From Pedobacter sp. MC2016-14 (GTDB taxonomy: Bacteria > Bacteroidota > Bacteroidia > Sphingobacteriales > Sphingobacteriaceae): a stretch of 64,000 nucleotides of DNA. A program made the position numbers and the translations under genes. A model generated the notes under the pieces. That model was not told the DNA's origin. It saw only the letters and a program-made list of their open reading frames with translations, and did no database searches. The stretch is from positions 558,001 to 622,000 of the forward strand of contig NZ_JAJMPA010000002.1 of the NCBI RefSeq assembly GCF_020991475.1, written 5' to 3'. Numbering within the stretch: position 1 is the stretch's first letter; each line of letters opens with the position of its first letter. Of the stretch, positions 34,492-47,631 are shown piece after piece.

Positions 34492-36261
34492 TTAGCTCAT
34501 TTTAGCCTTTAAACGGGCTTTTGCCTGTTTAACGCTGCTGGGCTGGATGTTAAGCAGCGTAGCAATTTCTTTGGTGGAAAGGTTCATGTGAAAATAAGCG
34601 CTTAACCTAAGTTCATTTTTCGTTAATCCGGGATGTGCAATCAGCAGGTTTTTAAAAAATTCAGGATGTACCTGCTCAAAATGAAGCTTAAACTTATCCC
34701 ATTCTGTGTCCAGGTACTGACTATCTTTTATGTTTTCCTGGATGTTTTTTAATGCGCTATGTTTTACATGAGGGTACAAAACATCCATTTCCCCAATCTG
34801 TATTTCTACATCATAAAGCAGTTTATTTTTCTGATGAATATGTAAATTGCTGCTCACCAGTTCACGCTGGTTGATTTCCAGCTTCTGTTTAAGAAGGTCG
34901 TTTTTGTCTTTCTCATCCTTTATCGCGAGCATGATGTATTTGTTTTCCTGCTCAATCAGCAATCGCTTGTATTCTGTAATTTCAATACTGGCAACCAGCT
35001 GGATAGCCTCTATCTCCTTTGTGCGCAACTCTTCATCAATGATTTTTAAGCGGGCAATCAGGGCGACACCAAAAGTCAGCATTTGCGAAAGAATCGCCAT
35101 TTCGGGCAATAGTCCACTGCTTGAATGATTTAAAATTACATACACAGCTGCGCTGGTGGATAACCCCATGGGAAGTATATTGGCGATAAGAAAGTATTTC
35201 GCCGCGCGAACTTTCTTTACATAAGCCGTGATCACCGTGATGATGGTTGTGAGTATAATCAGCAGTATGAAAAAGTTATCAGCCACTATGGTATAGTAAT
35301 CAAGATAAAATAGACCCGAGATTGTAACTATACTCGGAACGGCTTCAAATAAAATGTATCCATATAGAAGCGCCTTAAGCAGCCTGTCAAATGAGGGGAG
35401 GAACTCCTTTGTGCGCAGATAATTCCTGGTGATTTGGATCAACCCGGAGAAAATAAGCAGCACACCAACGTGCTGAAAGAACTTGTTTAAGTCGTAAGTG
35501 TATACAACATTACTAGTGTTTAATCGAATATTGTACAGTCTGAAGGGTAGGAGCAGGTTAAAATAACATCTTACAGAAAGTAAGAAAATGATTGCGCCAA
35601 CCTGTATCAAGACGAAGTAGAAGTAGGTATAATCTTTTAAAAGAAGATAAATATACAGGTTGTAGCCCGCGAAACTAACCAGTGCAATGCAACAAAACAG
35701 GGTGATGTATATTATTATTTTTTCCCGGTTTTCAAATGAAGCCGCCTTTTCAAGTGTGATCTCTGGCTTAACCGCATGCTTGTAAGTTTTCACATCCAAG
35801 AGATTGACTTTTAGATATAAAGTACTCAGACTCTGCTTTGGTAAGGTAATCGCAATGACACCTGCCTCCCGGTGACGCTGGTCGGTAAAGGCCAATCCGG
35901 CACTTGTGCTCACCCAGGCATGTTTTGAAGGATGAAAATAGTATAAGGTATAATTTAATAACGGATTAATGGAAATAAGGTAGTGTTCATTATCGGGATA
36001 AGGATTTGATATATTTAGTTTAATCCAATAATGATCACTTTTTAATGGTCGTAATGAATCAGTTACGTAAACAAGATTTTTATTTTTTAAAACCTGACTG
36101 AAGTTGTAATTTGCATCTGGCAGTACCTTATAAGTTTTGATCTTTAAGGTTGGATTGTTTGTGATAAGCAGTTTAGGGTGGGCAGTTAATTTCCCTGCAT
36201 TGAAAAATAATATGTATAAAAATAAGCTACAGGTGTAAAAGTTTTTAATATTAAGGCTCAT
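34492..36261 (-). CDS. 7TM-DISM membrane regulator with C-terminal LuxR-like HTH
   Basis: A 589-residue membrane protein. After a signal peptide, a periplasmic sensory domain of the 7TMR-DISMED2 type (about 30-170, with HYWIKLNISNP and YLISINPLLNYTLYYF) precedes seven predicted transmembrane helices (about 185-395). A coiled coil (about 400-490) leads to a C-terminal helix-turn-helix (LTKNELRLSAYFHMNLSTKEIATLLNIQPSSVKQAKARLK). No kinase domain is present, so it should bind DNA from the membrane as a one-component regulator. Such sensors are thought to detect carbohydrates or other periplasmic ligands. It lies 114 bp upstream of the adhesin gene on the same strand and is a likely controller of that cassette. 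Confidence 0.88.
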   Translation of the reverse strand: MSLNIKNFYTCSLFLYILFFNAGKLTAHPKLLITNNPTLKIKTYKVLPDANYNFSQVLKNKNLVYVTDSLRPLKSDHYWIKLNISNPYPDNEHYLISINPLLNYTLYYFHPSKHAWVSTSAGLAFTDQRHREAGVIAITLPKQSLSTLYLKVNLLDVKTYKHAVKPEITLEKAASFENREKIIIYITLFCCIALVSFAGYNLYIYLLLKDYTYFYFVLIQVGAIIFLLSVRCYFNLLLPFRLYNIRLNTSNVVYTYDLNKFFQHVGVLLIFSGLIQITRNYLRTKEFLPSFDRLLKALLYGYILFEAVPSIVTISGLFYLDYYTIVADNFFILLIILTTIITVITAYVKKVRAAKYFLIANILPMGLSTSAAVYVILNHSSSGLLPEMAILSQMLTFGVALIARLKIIDEELRTKEIEAIQLVASIEITEYKRLLIEQENKYIMLAIKDEKDKNDLLKQKLEINQRELVSSNLHIHQKNKLLYDVEIQIGEMDVLYPHVKHSALKNIQENIKDSQYLDTEWDKFKLHFEQVHPEFFKNLLIAHPGLTKNELRLSAYFHMNLSTKEIATLLNIQPSSVKQAKARLKAKMS

Positions 36262-36604
36262 TTTTAGATAAATTCACACCGTATAAGAACAAAGAGACCA
36301 TGCTCAATGCATCCATTTCAGTGCAAAGTTAAACAAAAATTAAAAACTTCTTAATTTTGTTGAGCCAAGAAAAAGGCAATAAAAAAAAGGCTTTTAATAG
36401 CCTAAATATTTGGACTAAGGTATGAAATTTTCCCACTTTAGCTTTGTTTAGATATTTTTCAATATCGACTTTAAGTTATTCACTTCGTACTCTTGATCGG
36501 TTAGTTTTCAGCCATATATGAGGATCCTACCTCATTTTACCTGCCTACTCAATAAAGGTATTACGCATAACAGGCAGGTATGTGGATTATAGTGAGTAGG
36601 CGAT
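36262..36604. other. Intergenic region with overlapping hairpins
   Basis: No gene is visible. The half next to the unknown gene holds ATGAGG/CCTCAT (36519-36536), ACCTGCCT (36539-36546) with AGGCAGGT (36572-36579), and GCCTACTCA (36543-36551) with TGAGTAGGC (36593-36601). The last two hairpins share four bases and cannot form together. They directly follow the stop of the 36605-37393 gene and may terminate it. Confidence 0.5.
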
Positions 36605-37393
36605 TTAAAACCCCACATTCATATTTCGCCATTTGTTGTCCGGACCTGGACGTAGGTCTACGCTGAAAACACCGGGATTATACAATGCACCGCAAATGCC
36701 CGCCGGATTAAATGTTTTGGAATTAAAAATGGTTTTAATATTGTCTTTCAGGTCAAAATAGTCGAGGCCGATGGCAACAACAGCCAGGCATCCTTCTGGA
36801 ACTTCGAAAGTCCATTCCTGCGCAGGAAAAATTCCCTGGGACTGCTCAATGTCGATAAATTGTGCGGTATGTTTGAGTTCTTTTTGTGCATGAAGCGCAT
36901 GCAAAGTAACCGTACAGCTGAGCCTGCAGGTATTTGCAGCAGCCGGAAATTTCAGCTGCTCATTCACTAACAATTCGGGCAAATTAAGGGTTAAGGTATT
37001 TGCTTGGAGGCTAACTGATGGTTGTACCCAAAGGCTATCAATCAATGGCGATTTTAGGTTAAATTCAAATCCGGCCAGCCGTGTAAAACTGTCTGCTTCA
37101 AATGAGAAGAGACTTGTTTTCGGATTGAAACAATGTCTTACGATTGCCGCGGTTTGTGTGGTAAGGCGATTGATCATTGCGCCATCATATTTTGCAAAAA
37201 ATAGATCCTCCAGATTAGACCTCATGTGACGCGCTAAAGTACTGGCCTTACCAAAAACGCCCGCACTTTTTTTCGTGGCCGCAGATTGATTCATACTTGT
37301 AGCTCTCATTTGAACAATTTGTTTCCCGCGCCATTTTTTGTGAACGAGGTTTCCGATTCGTCCATGAAGATACTTTCCGTCATTAAATGCCAT
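36605..37393 (-). CDS. Protein of unknown function
   Basis: A 262-residue protein without signal peptide or membrane segment. The first 70 residues are basic (GRIGNLVHKKWRGKQIVQMR, QSAATKKSAGVFGKASTLARHMR). This is vaguely like the start of DUF6266-type or phage-structure-like proteins of Bacteroidota, in which a Gly-Lys-rich GKIGN...WRG...R opening is common. The rest is predicted beta-rich and ends PGPDNKWRNMNVGF. I do not recognise a functional domain. It is monocistronic. Confidence 0.7.
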   Translation of the reverse strand: MAFNDGKYLHGRIGNLVHKKWRGKQIVQMRATSMNQSAATKKSAGVFGKASTLARHMRSNLEDLFFAKYDGAMINRLTTQTAAIVRHCFNPKTSLFSFEADSFTRLAGFEFNLKSPLIDSLWVQPSVSLQANTLTLNLPELLVNEQLKFPAAANTCRLSCTVTLHALHAQKELKHTAQFIDIEQSQGIFPAQEWTFEVPEGCLAVVAIGLDYFDLKDNIKTIFNSKTFNPAGICGALYNPGVFSVDLRPGPDNKWRNMNVGF

Positions 37394-37686
37394 ATTATTA
37401 AATTTAGAATGTTAGGTAAGTGTTCGCTGATCCCGGCTTAAATCTATAACAAATTTTTATTAAAAGCGTAATTAGTCCATATTTTTAACTAAAAACATGG
37501 ACTAAACGTGGACTTAATATGCAGTTGATGTAGAGGTGGTTTAGAAACAGGCTTGGTTTATAAACTTTAGTGCTAACACGACAATTATTGACTTAAGCTC
37601 ACCATATTCTAACCAAAAGATGGTTTTAAAGCGATTGTTGGGGAAATACCTCTATTTTTAAAGCTGTTCTTATCGCTATAATAAAT

Positions 37687-39006
37687 ATGACGCAAAAAAA
37701 GCAAATCCTAGGTCACCCGGTGGGCTTATATGTTCTTTTCTTTACCGAAATGTGGGAAAGATTTAGTTTTTACGGCATGAGAGGTATTTTAATCCTGTTT
37801 CTTGTCGCTTCAACCAAAGGAACTAACCCAGGATATGGGTGGCTAGAGAAAGATGCACTCCAATTATATGGTATTTATACTTTTTTAGTCTATCTATCCT
37901 CTGTGCCAGGAGGCATTATCGCTGACAAATGGCTGGGGCAGAAAAAAGCAGTACTTATTGGTGGCGCACTGTTGGTCATTGGCCATAGCATCCTGGCCAC
38001 TCAGTTGTTATGGGCGTTTTATACTGGTCTTGCTTTTATCGTCGCAGGTGTCGGAATGCTAAAATCTAATATTTCAACCATGGTGGGTGGACTATACGCA
38101 GTCGGTGATGACCGCAGAGACCAGGGATTTTCTATATTTTATATAGGGATAAATATTGGTGCCTTTGCGGCGGCTATTGTTGTTGGATACGTAGGAGAGG
38201 TATACAGCTGGCATTACGGTTTTGGTTTAGCCGGAATTGGCATGGCTATAGGGTTGTTAATATTCATTGTTGGACAAAAACATCTTCAGGGAACAGGAGA
38301 TTCGCATAAGAAACATACTGCAATACAAAGTGCTGCGCAGTCCATGTCCCTAACTAAAATAGACAAAGACCGCATTGTGGTGATGTTGATTTCATTTCTA
38401 CTGGTAATTGCATTTTGGGCTGCATATGAGCAAGCAGGCGGATTGATGAACCTATATGCAGATCAGAAAACCGATCGGACAATAGCGCTGTTTAAGGCAA
38501 CCATACCAGCGTCCTGGTTTCAATCTGTCACAGCATTTTTTATTGTAACACTAGGCGCGCCCGTTGCAGCATTTTGGTATAGGTGGAAAAAGAACGGAAA
38601 AGAATCTTCCTCTATCTTTAAAATGGCTATCGGCATGATCATCATGGGCTGGGGCTTTTTGTTTATGGTCGCAGCCTCTTTTCAATTTCAAAGTGATGGC
38701 GCTTCTTCCATGTACTGGTTAATCCTGGCTTACCTCTTTCATACCATAGGAGAACTCTGTGCCTCACCCGTTGCATTGTCTTACATCACCAAGCTTGCCC
38801 CCTTAAAGTATGCCTCAAGTATGATGGGTTTATATTTTGCAGCAACTGGTCTGGGAAATTATGTCGCTTCATGGGTAGGGATTTGGTCGCAAAGTGCGGG
38901 CGAACTTCAAATATTTTTAGGCATCGCAATCTTCTCCACATTATTGGGATTGTTGATTATTGCCATCTTAAAACCGCTAAAACGTTTAGCGCATGCTGCG
39001 GAATAA
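37687..39006 (+). CDS. Proton-dependent oligopeptide transporter (POT/PTR family)
   Basis: A 439-residue inner-membrane transporter of the major facilitator superfamily. The POT signature is clear: TEMWERFSFYGMRGILILFL in helix 1 with the ExxERFxYYG proton/peptide motif, then GGIIADKWLGQKKAVLIGG in the first loop, and GELCASPVALSYITKLAP in the C-terminal half. It imports di- and tripeptides with protons. It precedes a PUL that encodes peptidases, so it could take up their products, although it has its own transcription unit. Confidence 0.93.
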   Translation: MTQKKQILGHPVGLYVLFFTEMWERFSFYGMRGILILFLVASTKGTNPGYGWLEKDALQLYGIYTFLVYLSSVPGGIIADKWLGQKKAVLIGGALLVIGHSILATQLLWAFYTGLAFIVAGVGMLKSNISTMVGGLYAVGDDRRDQGFSIFYIGINIGAFAAAIVVGYVGEVYSWHYGFGLAGIGMAIGLLIFIVGQKHLQGTGDSHKKHTAIQSAAQSMSLTKIDKDRIVVMLISFLLVIAFWAAYEQAGGLMNLYADQKTDRTIALFKATIPASWFQSVTAFFIVTLGAPVAAFWYRWKKNGKESSSIFKMAIGMIIMGWGFLFMVAASFQFQSDGASSMYWLILAYLFHTIGELCASPVALSYITKLAPLKYASSMMGLYFAATGLGNYVASWVGIWSQSAGELQIFLGIAIFSTLLGLLIIAILKPLKRLAHAAE

Positions 39007-39119
39007 CAGTTAAAATGCAGTTAGATCCTGTTAAATAACACAAACCGAATACTATTAAAATAAGCTTACTTTACCATAACACAAATAACCACTTTACGTA
39101 TCTTTCTAAATCCAGATCT

Positions 39120-43260
<4,141 letters not shown>

Positions 43261-43262
43261 TT

Positions 43263-44846
43263 ATGATTTTAAAGTGTTTCAGGGCATTTAGTTTGCTGGT
43301 TTTTCTAAGTTTAGGTGGTATCACCTTGAATGCTAAAGAATATGGTGATAGTGTGATTAAGGTTAAGATAGACCTGGCACAAAAGAAGCAGACCATTGAA
43401 AATATAGGCTCTTCAGGCTGCTGGTTCTCTGAAGGTATTGGAAAAGATTGGCCGAAGGAGAAGAAAGAAAGAATAGCTCAATTGCTTTTTAGCCGTCAGT
43501 TTGATAAAAATGGCAAGGCGGAGGGGATAGGTCTGTCGGCTTGGCGATTTAATATTGGTGCGGGCACCACAGAACAGGGAGATAGCAGCGGTATCAAAGA
43601 CTTTAGAAAAAGATCGGAATCCTTTTTAAAGAAAGATGGTACCTATGACTGGACGAAACAAGCTGGTTACCAGTTTTTTCTTCAAAAGGCGCATGACTAT
43701 GGCGTAGAAACATTAATTGCTTTTTCCAATTCACCACCTGTCCAGTTTACCAAAAACGGTCTGGGTTATAAAACGGAGAAAAATTATGAATCCAATCTAC
43801 GTGAAGATGCTTTTGAGGCCTATGCTACATTTTTATCAACCGTGGTTAAACATTTTGATCAGCAGGGATTGCATTTTGAGTATGTGAGTCCAGTCAATGA
43901 ACCGCAGTGGGATTGGTCACATAAGTATAAGGAAGCAGATCAGGAAGGTTCTCCCTGGTCAAATTATGAAATTTATAAGGTTACTAAGGCTTTAAATACT
44001 GCATTAGTGAAGGACAAATTATCCAGTAAAATCCTGCTTACAGAGGCAGGAATGCTCAATTATTTATGTGGAGGATCGGGTAAGGCAGGACGACAAATTC
44101 AAACGTTCTTTAACCGGAATAACCCCTTATATGTAGCTGATTTACCACTGGTCCCTAAAATAATTGCCGGCCACAGTTATTTTACCGAATCTAACAATGA
44201 GGTATTGGCTTCTACCCGCAAGCAACTTGCAGATACTGTGAAAGCATACGGGCTTAATTATTGGCAATCAGAATATTCTATGCTTGCTGACGGATTTAAA
44301 GAGGGTACTAAGGGGGATCGAAGTGCTATGGATTGCGCCTTGTTTTTATCTAAAGTTATTCATAGTGATTTAACAGTAGGTAACGCCACGGCATGGCAAT
44401 TTTGGAATGCTTACGAGCCGGGGAGTGCAGCCAGGAATACCCGATATTATCTGATTGCGCTACAGCCGAATGAGGATTACAAGGATGGAGAATTTACGGT
44501 GACTAAAAATTTATGGGCGTTGGGCCATTACAGCAGGTTTGTAAGGCCAGGAATGACGAGGCTATCAACGGAGATGCTTACTGGAAGCAAAAAAGAACAT
44601 AAAGATATCATGATTTCTGCCTTTACAAATCAATCAGGGAAGATGATTGTGGTATGCACTAATTATGGAAGCAAGAAAGCACAATTAGAATTGGATATTA
44701 AAAATGTGATAAAAAAGTATGGTATAATGTCCAGTTATCTAACCACTGAAGAGCAAGGTATCGATTTAAAAAAACAGCCAGTTCAAGACCCTTCGGAAGC
44801 CATTACGCTACCGGCAAGGTCAATAACAACAATAGTTTTAGACTAA
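43263..44846 (+). CDS. GH30 glycoside hydrolase (beta-1,6-galactanase type likely)
   Basis: A 527-residue exported retaining hydrolase with a TIM barrel and side beta domain. The acid/base is Glu213 in YVSPVNEPQWDW and the nucleophile Glu337 in YWQSEYSML. GSSGCWFSEGIG near the N-terminus and the VNEPQWDW motif resemble GH30 subfamily 5 endo-beta-1,6-galactanases. That specificity would suit cutting the beta-1,6-galactan side chains of type II arabinogalactan. It begins 2 bp after the GH2 stop. Confidence 0.85.
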   Translation: MILKCFRAFSLLVFLSLGGITLNAKEYGDSVIKVKIDLAQKKQTIENIGSSGCWFSEGIGKDWPKEKKERIAQLLFSRQFDKNGKAEGIGLSAWRFNIGAGTTEQGDSSGIKDFRKRSESFLKKDGTYDWTKQAGYQFFLQKAHDYGVETLIAFSNSPPVQFTKNGLGYKTEKNYESNLREDAFEAYATFLSTVVKHFDQQGLHFEYVSPVNEPQWDWSHKYKEADQEGSPWSNYEIYKVTKALNTALVKDKLSSKILLTEAGMLNYLCGGSGKAGRQIQTFFNRNNPLYVADLPLVPKIIAGHSYFTESNNEVLASTRKQLADTVKAYGLNYWQSEYSMLADGFKEGTKGDRSAMDCALFLSKVIHSDLTVGNATAWQFWNAYEPGSAARNTRYYLIALQPNEDYKDGEFTVTKNLWALGHYSRFVRPGMTRLSTEMLTGSKKEHKDIMISAFTNQSGKMIVVCTNYGSKKAQLELDIKNVIKKYGIMSSYLTTEEQGIDLKKQPVQDPSEAITLPARSITTIVLD

Positions 44847-44851
44847 AGGAG

Positions 44852-47398
44852 ATGAAGAACATAGCCTGTGCACTATTGATTTTTATGCTGGTGCATGGGG
44901 CAGTTTATGCGCAAGAGTCTGCTTTAAAACAAAACCTCAGGCAAGTTATTGCCACAATAAATAACCGTAATGACAGTTCGGCAATTGAGAAATTGTATTT
45001 GCAAACGGATAAACCTTCTTATTTATTAGGGGATACGTTATGGTTTAAGGCTTATTTATTTGATGCTACCACCTTAAATTACGCTGCTAAAAGTGGTATG
45101 ATGTATGTCGAAATTGCCAATGACAGCAACGTACTAATTAAACGAATCATGATGCCTGTATATAGTGGCTTGATGTTCGGAAACATCGCCATCGATCAAG
45201 ATCTGCCCCAGGGAGATTATGTGTTAAGGGCTTATACCAGCTGGATGCTGAATTTCGGGCTGCAGACCATATTTACCAGGCGCATTTATATTGGTAGTAT
45301 CGCAGATCAGGGCGAACCTAAATTAAAGATCCCTTTGATATCGAACCGTCCTGAGCAGATAGATCTGCAATTTATGGCAGAAGGAGGGAGTTTTATTGTG
45401 GCAATTGAATCTCACATGGCTTTTAAGGCGCTAAATGAGGATGGAAAGGCTGCACAGGTTAGTGGTAGAATATTCGATAGTAAAGGCAGGGAGGTCACAA
45501 GGTTTCATTCCAATTCTTTAGGTATTGGAGCAGTTAACTTTCGTCCGGAAGGCAACGAGTTCTATTCGGCAAGGATGGATCTACCTGATGGTTCTTTTAA
45601 AACTTACCCACTACCCTTAGTTAAAACTTCAGGAATGACCCTTCAGGTAAATAATCCTTTCGAAAGTGACTCTTGTGAGGTGGTAATTAGTGGTACGCCG
45701 GATTATATATTGGGTCGTTCGTATTATTTAATCGGACTTTGCCGGGGGAGGGCATATTATAGCGCTTCTTTTGGCCTCAAAGGCGGTAGTATAAAACGAA
45801 AGATTGACAAAAAATTATTTCCATCTGGAATAGCGCATTTCGTTTTGATGACTTCGGATAAAAAGGTGCTTAATGAAAGGATCATTTATGTTGATCACAA
45901 TGATCATTTAAGTATTCGACTGACCGCAAATAAGCTGTTTTATGGACAAAGAGACAGCGTTTTAATAGATCTAATGGTGGCAGACAAAGAAGGGAAACCC
46001 CTGCAAGGTAACTTTTCTCTGGCCGTTACGGATGACGGACAGGTGAAAACAGACAGTCTTAAAGGTAGTACAATCGGTATTGAAGTTTTGCTAACATCTA
46101 ATCTAAAAGGAGAGGTAGAATCTCCTGGTTATTATGTTGGCGCCTCTAAAAATGTAGAGAAATGGAAAAATCTGGATTTATTACTTTTAAGCCAGGGATG
46201 GATTAGTTACGGCTATGAAGAGGCCTTTAAGCCTGCTAAAGTATTAAAATACAGTGCAGAACCTGAATTTGTTGTTAAAGGGAGGATCCTTAATCTTTTT
46301 AATAAACCTGTTGCAAATTTAGGCGTATCCTTGTTTTCAAAAAAGCCCATGTTAATACTAGACACGGTTACCAACGCTGCTGGTGTCTTTAATTTTAAAG
46401 GGATTTTTCCAGTAGACACCGCCCGGTTTTTCGTTCAGGCCAGAAATAAGAAAGGCAAAAATAATGTTAATGTAGCTATTGAAATGGATGAGTTTAAACC
46501 TCCCGTTTTTACAGCTATGATGTCGCCGTCTACACGGTGGCACCTAAACATAGATACAGCCAGTTTAATGCTTGCCCGCCATCGGATAAGTCTGCAAAAG
46601 GAATATGATCGTGTCACAGGCAAAACAAACATGCTTAATGAGGTGGTAATTAGTCAGAAAAAAATTGTCAAAGGTTCCGAAAACCTGAACGGAGCAGGTA
46701 ATGCAGATCAAGTTATTAATCAACTGGAATTAGACAAAGCAGGTAAAATGAACCTGGAGGAATTGATGACCAAATATATCAAAGGCTTTATGAAGAGGCC
46801 GGACATGGTAAAGCGGGCAGATAAAAGTGGGACAGATCATGCGGTAGGTGCTTTAAACTATTTTGTGAATGAGAAGCAGGTTGCACTGGTTGTAGATGGT
46901 ATGGATATAGAATTCTGGCGGCCAGAAGGCGTTACTCCAGGCGATAATATTAAAAATTATTTACAATACTTTGATGCAGAAGACATAATAGGGATAGAGG
47001 TGATGACCACTGGGAAATACCAGGTGAGCTACAGTTTTAGATTTAATGGGGGGAGTGTTACACCATGGAATTATGCATTTATTGAAGTCACCACACGTAC
47101 AGGTAAAGGACCACTAATAAAGAAAAAAATGGGTACCTATTTGTATAAACCAATGCCTTTTTCTCTGCCTAAATTGTTTTATGCACCTAAATATCATTCA
47201 GCCAGTAAGGCCGATGGTTCGGATATCCGCTCTACTATATTTTGGGAACCAAACATTGTTACAGATAAAGATGGAAAAGCACAGTTGAGTTTCTATACTG
47301 CCGATAATCCTGGGGCTTATACACTTATAATTGAAGGTGCAGATATGCAGGGCAGGCTTGGCAGCCAGCAAGGAAAACTGATGGTTAAAAAACAGTAG
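44852..47398 (+). CDS. Macroglobulin-like (MG2) protein with barrel-less TonB plug-like domain
   Basis: An 848-residue exported protein (signal ends VYAQ). Residues about 45-140 form an MG2-like domain (KLYLQTDKPSYLLGDTLWFKAYL), followed by further beta-sandwich repeats. Near 590-760 comes LNEVVISQKKI and a plug-like segment (ALVVDGMDIEFWR, IIGIEVMTTGKY) as in TonB receptors, but no barrel follows; instead the protein ends with another macroglobulin-type region (TIFWEPNIVTDKDGKAQLSFYTADNPGAYTLIIEG). Such proteins are known in Bacteroidota but their role is unclear. It starts 5 bp after the GH30 gene and ends the first PUL unit. Confidence 0.75.
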   Translation: MKNIACALLIFMLVHGAVYAQESALKQNLRQVIATINNRNDSSAIEKLYLQTDKPSYLLGDTLWFKAYLFDATTLNYAAKSGMMYVEIANDSNVLIKRIMMPVYSGLMFGNIAIDQDLPQGDYVLRAYTSWMLNFGLQTIFTRRIYIGSIADQGEPKLKIPLISNRPEQIDLQFMAEGGSFIVAIESHMAFKALNEDGKAAQVSGRIFDSKGREVTRFHSNSLGIGAVNFRPEGNEFYSARMDLPDGSFKTYPLPLVKTSGMTLQVNNPFESDSCEVVISGTPDYILGRSYYLIGLCRGRAYYSASFGLKGGSIKRKIDKKLFPSGIAHFVLMTSDKKVLNERIIYVDHNDHLSIRLTANKLFYGQRDSVLIDLMVADKEGKPLQGNFSLAVTDDGQVKTDSLKGSTIGIEVLLTSNLKGEVESPGYYVGASKNVEKWKNLDLLLLSQGWISYGYEEAFKPAKVLKYSAEPEFVVKGRILNLFNKPVANLGVSLFSKKPMLILDTVTNAAGVFNFKGIFPVDTARFFVQARNKKGKNNVNVAIEMDEFKPPVFTAMMSPSTRWHLNIDTASLMLARHRISLQKEYDRVTGKTNMLNEVVISQKKIVKGSENLNGAGNADQVINQLELDKAGKMNLEELMTKYIKGFMKRPDMVKRADKSGTDHAVGALNYFVNEKQVALVVDGMDIEFWRPEGVTPGDNIKNYLQYFDAEDIIGIEVMTTGKYQVSYSFRFNGGSVTPWNYAFIEVTTRTGKGPLIKKKMGTYLYKPMPFSLPKLFYAPKYHSASKADGSDIRSTIFWEPNIVTDKDGKAQLSFYTADNPGAYTLIIEGADMQGRLGSQQGKLMVKKQ

Positions 47399-47631
47399 AA
47401 ATGGAGTAGTCTAATTTATTGTATTTGTAAGTAGACCGCTGTCAGCAAGGTTAATTATAGTGATATTGATAGAATTGGTTGGTTGTCAGCATATTAACTG
47501 GTTAATATGTAGTTCGTTTTAGTTAATTTTCGGTCTGTTAGATGATGGTAATATTCTAAATTTGATTTGTGTTAGCTAACCAAATAAGCTTATTAAAGCT
47601 GTATGTATCCATAACTTAATTAACCAATCTT
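47399..47631 (+). promoter_or_regulatory. Internal PUL promoter with upstream 20-bp palindrome
   Basis: TCTG (47534-47537), 19 nt, then a perfect TAAATTTG (47557-47564) give a good promoter for the next gene, with a leader of about 60 nt. Upstream, CATATTAAC TG GTTAATATG at 47490-47509 is a perfect 9-bp-armed palindrome, placed where an activator would bind. No ORF is visible in this gap. Confidence 0.55.
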
